64,000 nt of DNA from JBDHWG01 sp046328505 (GTDB lineage: Bacteria > Chloroflexota > Anaerolineae > Epilineales > JAHCIE01). Made by a program: the position numbers and the translations under genes. Shown in pieces: positions 59,349-64,000 of this stretch. The DNA lies in NCBI GenBank assembly GCA_046328505.1, contig JAXLWL010000002.1, positions 2,108,001 to 2,172,000 of the forward strand, given 5' to 3'. Below the pieces are notes generated by a model. It was not told where the DNA came from and made no database searches. It saw only the letters and a list, made by a program, of their open reading frames with translations. Each line of letters opens with the position of its first letter. Within the stretch, counting starts at the first letter, position 1.

Positions 59349-62300
59349 ATGGCGCTCGGTGAGTCGATGCCCACGCGCACCTACGGCGCTGCATTGTTCG
59401 CCGACATCTCCGGTTTCACTCCCTTGACGGAAGCCCTGGCGCGAAGCCTGGGGCCACAACGTGGCTCGGAAGAGTTGACCCGCACTCTCGACCTCGTCTA
59501 CGACGCGCTCATTATCGAGATTCACCACTATGGCGGAACCGTCATCAGTTTCAGCGGTGATGCGATCACCTGCTGGTTCGACGGGGACGACGCCTCCCGC
59601 GCAACCACGTGCGCCCTGGCGATGCAGAAGCGCATGAAGCAGTTCGCCGTCATCGAGCTGCCCAATGAGCAGACGGCCCACCTGGCAATGAAGGTGGCTG
59701 TGGCCCGGGGATCGGTGCAGCGCTTCGTCGTCGGCGACCCCGACATTCTTCTCCTCGACGTCATGGCCGGCGTCACCCTGGATCGTCTCGCCGCCGCAGA
59801 ACATCACGCCATGCGGGGAGAGGTCATCCTGGATCACGCGGCCGCCGTGTCACTCGGCCGTGCCGCCCATATCGTCGAATGGCGCGTCGACTCGGGCGAC
59901 GGCGCGCGGTTTGCGGTGGTGAAGGGGTTCACAAAGCCGGCCTCGCCTTGCCCCTGGCCGCCACTGGCGCCAGACGCTCTCACTGAAGACCAGGTACGCC
60001 CCTGGGTCTTCCCGCCTGTCTTCGAGCGCCTGCGCAGCGGCCAGGGCGAATTCGTCGCCGAGTTGCGCCCCGCCGTCACCTTGTTCCTTCGCTTCATCGG
60101 CATCGACTATGATAACGACCCCGAGGCCACCCAGAAGCTGGACGCGTACATCCGCTGGGTCGAAGGCATTCTGGCACGTTATGACGGTTATCTGATGCAG
60201 ATAACCATCGGCGACAAAGGGAGCTACCTGTACGCCGTGTTCGGGGCGCCAGTTGCCCACGGCGACGACCCGCGGCGCGCGGCGGCGGCGGCCCTGGACC
60301 TGCGCGCCATCCCGCCGGAACTGAGCTTCATCCATCCCGTCCAGATTGGGATTACCCGCGGCCGCATGCGCGCCGGACCATACGGCGGGGTGGCGCGCCA
60401 CACATACGGCGTGATTGGCGACACAATCAACCTGGCAGCGCGCCTCATGCAGCACGCCGAGCCGGGGCAGATCCTCGTCACCGATGCGATTGCCGAAGCG
60501 ATCGACGACTGGTTCCTCATGGATCGGCTAGCGGCTATTACAGTCAAGGGCAAGAGCGAGCCGGTTGCCGTCGCCGCACTGACCGGCCCTCGCCCGCAGC
60601 AGCGCGGCCTCCAGGAGGTCGCCTATGCCCTTCCCATGGTCGGACGCCAGGCAGAGCTGGCTCTGATCAGCGGCCGGCTCCTGGAGGCGACCGCTGGCCG
60701 CGGGCAAATCGTGGGAATTACGGCCGATGCTGGCATGGGCAAATCGCGCCTGCTTGCTGAAGTCATCCGTCAGGCCGGCAGCCGCGGGTTCGTCGGCTAT
60801 GGAGGCGCGGCCCAGTCTTTCGGCACCAACAACAGCTACCTCGCCTGGGCTCCGATCTGGCAGGCGTTCTTCGGTCTGGATACGGCGACGTCGATGGACG
60901 AGCAGATCCAGACGCTCACTGAACGGATTGCTTCCCTCGACCCATCGCTTTTGCCTCGCCTTCCGTTATTGGGCATCGTCCTCAATCTGCCGATCCCGGA
61001 CAATGACCTCACTCAGTCCCTGGACGCAAAGCTTCGCAAGTCCTCGCTCGAGGCCCTGCTCGTCGACTGCTTACGGGCGCGCGTACGGGGCGCTGATGGT
61101 TTCGTTGCGCCCCACCTGATCATACTCGAAGACACGCACTGGATGGATCCGCTATCCAACGACCTGGTCGATGTCCTGGGTCGGGCAATCGCCGATCTCC
61201 CCGTGATGATCGTGCTCTCGTATCGTCCGCCGGAAATTGACCGGCTCCAGGTGCCCAACATTTCCTTCCTGCCGCACTTCACGAAGGTAGCCCTCAAGGA
61301 TTTCAGTCCGGACGAAGCAAAGCGGCTGATTCTGCTCAAGCTCGAGCAACTCACAGGCGCAGAAGCGGCGGTCCCGGAAGCATTCGTCGAACAGCTGACC
61401 ACGCGCGCCCAGGGCAACCCGTTCTATATCGAAGAGCTAATCAACTATCTTAACGACAAGGGGATCGAGCCGAGTGACGTACAGGGCCTCGCGGCACTGG
61501 ATCTGCCCACGAGTCTCCACAGCCTGATTCTGAGCCGCATCGACCGGCTGACTGAGAGCCAGAAGATCACAATCAAGGTTGCCAGTGTCATTGGCCGTCT
61601 CTTCCGGGTGCGATGGCTATGGGGGGCGTATCCCGGGCTAGGGTCAGAGGCGCAGGTCAGGGCCGATCTTGCTACACTGCATCGCCTGGACCTCACGCCG
61701 GAGGACCAGCCCGAGCCAGAGCTTGTCTACATCTTCAAGCACATTATCACAGAAGAAGTTGCCTACGAGAGCCTGCTGACAGCGATGCGGACGCAGTTCC
61801 ACGGCAACCTCGCCCAGTTCATCGAAAGTGAATACCGGGATCAGGTCGACCAGCAGCTCGACCTCCTGGCGTTCCACTATTTCCATAGCGCCAACGACGA
61901 CAAGAAACGCGAGTACCTCCTGCGCGCCGGCGATGCCGCCCAGGCGGCATATGCCAACGACGCTGCCATTGACTATTACCAGCGCTTGCTGCCGCTTCTC
62001 AACGGTGTAGACTGCGTAGAGGTTACTCTGAAGCTTGGGCAGGTGCTCGAGTTGGTTGGGCGATGGGACGAGGTGGATGCCTTGTACCGGCAGGGCCTGG
62101 CGGAAGCCCAGGCGCTCGGTGACCGGCGCGCCGAAGCCCAATGCCGCAGCGCCATTGGGTGGCTGCTCCGCAAGCGCAACCAGAACGCCGAGGCCTCGCT
62201 ATGGCTGGCGCAGGCCCAGGAGGTCTTCGAGCAACTGGGAGACCAGGCAGGACTGGGCCAGACCCTGCACTTCGCGGGAGCCGTAGCGACACAACAGGGC

Positions 62301-62993
62301 GACCGGGCGCGCGCGAGAGAGTTGTGGCAGCAGAGCCTCGAGATTCGCCGCCAGATCGGTGAGAAAGCGACTGTCGCCACGTTGTTGAACAACCTGGGCA
62401 TCGTCGCGCACCTCGAAGGGAATTACGACGAAGCCCTCGAGTTCTACGATGAAAGTCTGGCGCTGGCAACAGAGATGGGCGACCGCCTTGCAATAGCCCG
62501 TGCCCTCAACAATCGAGGCATGATCTACTGGGACACTTCAGACTTTACGGCGGCGCGAACACAGCTCGAAGCGAGCCTCGCCCTTCGCCGTGAGGTTGGC
62601 GACCGGTGGGGTGTGGCAAACGGGCTGAACAACCTGGGACGCGTCGCCCGGGACTTGGGCGATTACGCGGGCGCGCGCCGCTTCTTCACCGAAAGTCTAA
62701 CGACCAACCGCGAGCTAGGCGACCGTGGCGCGATCGCCTACCTCCTGGAGGACTTTGCTTCTCTCGCTGCCCTTGAGAATCAGCCGGAGCGCGCCCTGCG
62801 ACTTGCCGCAGCCGCCGAAGCCCTTCGCGAGACTGTCGGCGCGCCCCTCTCCGAGCCAGAACAGAAGCGGCTCGCTCAAACACTCGCCCCAGTGCAAGAG
62901 AGCCTCGGTGCGGAGATTTCCGCCGCCAGATGGGCCGACGGGCGGACACTGACCTTCGAACAAGCCATCGACATGGCCCTGCTATCGGCCTGA
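59349..62993 (+). CDS. Soluble-adenylyl-cyclase-like protein: two cyclase domains, ATPase and TPR repeats
   Basis: This 1214-residue regulator has the layout of soluble adenylyl cyclases. The first class III cyclase domain (about 10-190) starts LFADISGFTPLTEAL with metal Asp19, and the second metal Asp71 is in SFSGDAITCWF. The second cyclase domain (about 235-415) contains GDKGSYLYAVFGAP and HTYGVIGDTINLAARLMQHA. An AAA/STAND-type ATPase follows with P-loop ADAGMGKSR near 458-466 and Walker B-like HLIILEDTHW near 580. TPR repeats fill about 870-1150 (several GDRxxxAxALNNxG units). It may produce cAMP in response to a signal sensed by the ATPase-TPR part. Whether the domain pair is active cannot be decided by eye. 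The ATG at 59367 is an alternative start. Confidence 0.9.
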   Translation: MALGESMPTRTYGAALFADISGFTPLTEALARSLGPQRGSEELTRTLDLVYDALIIEIHHYGGTVISFSGDAITCWFDGDDASRATTCALAMQKRMKQFAVIELPNEQTAHLAMKVAVARGSVQRFVVGDPDILLLDVMAGVTLDRLAAAEHHAMRGEVILDHAAAVSLGRAAHIVEWRVDSGDGARFAVVKGFTKPASPCPWPPLAPDALTEDQVRPWVFPPVFERLRSGQGEFVAELRPAVTLFLRFIGIDYDNDPEATQKLDAYIRWVEGILARYDGYLMQITIGDKGSYLYAVFGAPVAHGDDPRRAAAAALDLRAIPPELSFIHPVQIGITRGRMRAGPYGGVARHTYGVIGDTINLAARLMQHAEPGQILVTDAIAEAIDDWFLMDRLAAITVKGKSEPVAVAALTGPRPQQRGLQEVAYALPMVGRQAELALISGRLLEATAGRGQIVGITADAGMGKSRLLAEVIRQAGSRGFVGYGGAAQSFGTNNSYLAWAPIWQAFFGLDTATSMDEQIQTLTERIASLDPSLLPRLPLLGIVLNLPIPDNDLTQSLDAKLRKSSLEALLVDCLRARVRGADGFVAPHLIILEDTHWMDPLSNDLVDVLGRAIADLPVMIVLSYRPPEIDRLQVPNISFLPHFTKVALKDFSPDEAKRLILLKLEQLTGAEAAVPEAFVEQLTTRAQGNPFYIEELINYLNDKGIEPSDVQGLAALDLPTSLHSLILSRIDRLTESQKITIKVASVIGRLFRVRWLWGAYPGLGSEAQVRADLATLHRLDLTPEDQPEPELVYIFKHIITEEVAYESLLTAMRTQFHGNLAQFIESEYRDQVDQQLDLLAFHYFHSANDDKKREYLLRAGDAAQAAYANDAAIDYYQRLLPLLNGVDCVEVTLKLGQVLELVGRWDEVDALYRQGLAEAQALGDRRAEAQCRSAIGWLLRKRNQNAEASLWLAQAQEVFEQLGDQAGLGQTLHFAGAVATQQGDRARARELWQQSLEIRRQIGEKATVATLLNNLGIVAHLEGNYDEALEFYDESLALATEMGDRLAIARALNNRGMIYWDTSDFTAARTQLEASLALRREVGDRWGVANGLNNLGRVARDLGDYAGARRFFTESLTTNRELGDRGAIAYLLEDFASLAALENQPERALRLAAAAEALRETVGAPLSEPEQKRLAQTLAPVQESLGAEISAARWADGRTLTFEQAIDMALLSA

Positions 62994-63232
62994 CCTTCGT
63001 TCAATCTCTCCAGTATCACCTCCCATCGCACAACTTGTTGGCCCGCTGAGTCGTAGAGTTTTTATCTGCTGCCCCCTTCGCTCATAACCAGGACCCGCAC
63101 TTCAACGTCGTTGATTAGAGTTCGTTCATACGGCACTTTTCGCGTAAGCAACGGCTGGACAATGCGACCAATAGTACGCATCCCTACAACCTATTATCTT
63201 TGTAGCACGGGTAGGCTTAGAGGTACACAAAT

Positions 63233-64000
63233 ATGCACAGTGACGCTCCGCGCCTGAGGATTCCCCCGATCTTGTTCGCACGAGTAGCCGTTGTCCTGGG
63301 CCTAGCCGCGTTATTGGTTTTCGCCTCGACAGCGGCGTCCGCCTATGGCGACGCCACGGTGACCGACTGCACCGAATCGGGCTTGAATGAGGGCATCGGG
63401 TCGGGCGGCACGATCACGTTCCAGTGCGCAGCCCCCACCACCATCGCCATCACCAGCACCAAGACCATCCTGGGCGACATTACGATAGACGGCGGCGGCC
63501 TCGTCACGCTGGACGGACAAAATGCGCAGCGCATCTTCAAGGTTGGCACGGGCGCGCGGCTGACGCTGAAGAACATCGCCCTCACCCGCGGCGGTAACGG
63601 CAGCGGGGAGGGCGGCGCGATCCACAACTCCGGACGATTGACCGTCCAGAATAGCAGCATCACGAGCAGTTCCGCGACCCAGGGCGGCGCAATCTATAGC
63701 GCCGATTGGGGCGCTACCACTGTCATCGACCGCAGTACCCTCGCCAACAATACGGCGCGCAGTGGCGGCGCGATATTCAGCCAGGGCGTGTTCACAATCA
63801 CCGCGAGCACATTCCAGGGAAACGCCGCGTCGGCCGCCGAGGGCAGCGCGATCACGGCCGGCGAGAGCGGCACGATCACCAACAGTACCATCGTGAGCAA
63901 CACCAACTCGGATGGCGGCGCGGTCGCTTCGGTCAGCCCAGGTATCGATGCCATCCAAGCGCCTGGCCACGCCGCCGCCGACATCACGATCCTCAACAGC
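63233..64000 (+). CDS. Secreted parallel beta-helix repeat protein, N-terminal part (cut by window edge)
   Basis: An open frame of 256 codons runs off the right edge. It starts MHSDAPRLRIPP, followed by a hydrophobic signal-peptide core (about 14-34) and an ASA cleavage-like site near 36. From residue 50 the sequence has the pattern of polymorphic-outer-membrane-protein and pectate-lyase-like beta-helices: ITIDGGGLVTLDG, LTLKNIALTRG, GGAIHNSG, SSATQGGAIYS, ARSGGAIFSQG. Such proteins are secreted or surface-attached adhesins or glycan-binding proteins. The C-terminus, which would show the anchoring mode, lies outside the window. No clear Shine-Dalgarno sequence precedes the ATG; TTAGAGGT lies about ten bases before it. 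Confidence 0.85.
   Translation, partial: MHSDAPRLRIPPILFARVAVVLGLAALLVFASTAASAYGDATVTDCTESGLNEGIGSGGTITFQCAAPTTIAITSTKTILGDITIDGGGLVTLDGQNAQRIFKVGTGARLTLKNIALTRGGNGSGEGGAIHNSGRLTVQNSSITSSSATQGGAIYSADWGATTVIDRSTLANNTARSGGAIFSQGVFTITASTFQGNAASAAEGSAITAGESGTITNSTIVSNTNSDGGAVASVSPGIDAIQAPGHAAADITILNS

Overview
The window looks like a chromosomal segment of a GC-rich bacterium, most likely a member of the Chloroflexota. The reasons are B12-dependent acyl-CoA mutases whose large subunits lack the B12 domain, a LAL/MalT-type LuxR regulator, a soluble-adenylyl-cyclase-like regulator, a sulfide:quinone-reductase-like sulfur cluster and a secreted beta-helix protein. This assignment is inference; no rRNA or tRNA gene was found to test it.

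Region 1 (1-12.1 kb) is a minus-strand defence operon. It is a type I restriction-modification system in the order hsdM, OLD-like ATPase/TOPRIM nuclease, DUF262-HNH protein, hsdS, HEPN protein, hsdR, followed by a four-helix membrane protein. A TIR-like gene is cut by the left edge. Region 2 (12.1-18.4 kb) continues the island with two SIR2-domain proteins, one SIR2-STAND-like and one SIR2-TPR with a C-terminal membrane anchor, and a divergent DUF218 protein. Region 3 (18.6-23.6 kb) resembles a mobile-element module. Small conserved genes lie downstream of radC, and radC is split inside its metal-binding HNHPSG motif by a complete 2398-bp group II intron carrying a reverse transcriptase/maturase with an HNH domain. 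Region 4 (23.6-31.8 kb) holds a structured non-coding stretch, a good promoter, and the most striking locus of the window. This locus is a 2133-residue SIR2-STAND protein with 38 almost identical HEAT repeats, overlapped by a small second SIR2 gene. The two SIR2 domains each lack a different one of the two catalytic residues of the family.

Region 5 (31.8-40.3 kb) is housekeeping and metabolic: rdgB, an M20 peptidase, an isobutyryl-CoA-mutase-type large subunit, an aldo/keto reductase, an alpha/beta hydrolase and a large LuxR regulator. Region 6 (40.7-44.8 kb) holds a small plus-strand gene and a minus-strand set of a VIT/CCC1-like membrane protein, an RDD membrane protein and an 873-residue protein built from 31 tandem 22-residue repeats. 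Region 7 (45.1-54.2 kb) is a minus-strand propionyl-CoA pathway: acyl-CoA dehydrogenase, carboxyltransferase, biotin carboxylase, biotin carrier, methylmalonyl-CoA mutase and epimerase. A GT-C glycosyltransferase and an RNase H-like gene are embedded in it. Together these enzymes would take acyl-CoAs through propionyl-CoA and methylmalonyl-CoA to succinyl-CoA.

Region 8 (54.3-64 kb) has DUF1893, BON and thioredoxin genes on the plus strand. A minus-strand sulfur cluster follows (Sqr-like, DUF1641, TusE/DsrC-like, DsrE-like), then a 1214-residue cyclase-ATPase-TPR regulator and the start of a secreted beta-helix protein cut by the right edge.

The candidate undescribed system is the SIR2-STAND-HEAT plus SIR2 pair at 24.6-31.8 kb, inside a wider island of putative NAD-targeting defence genes. 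The 22-residue repeat protein with its two membrane partners is a second uncharacterised module.
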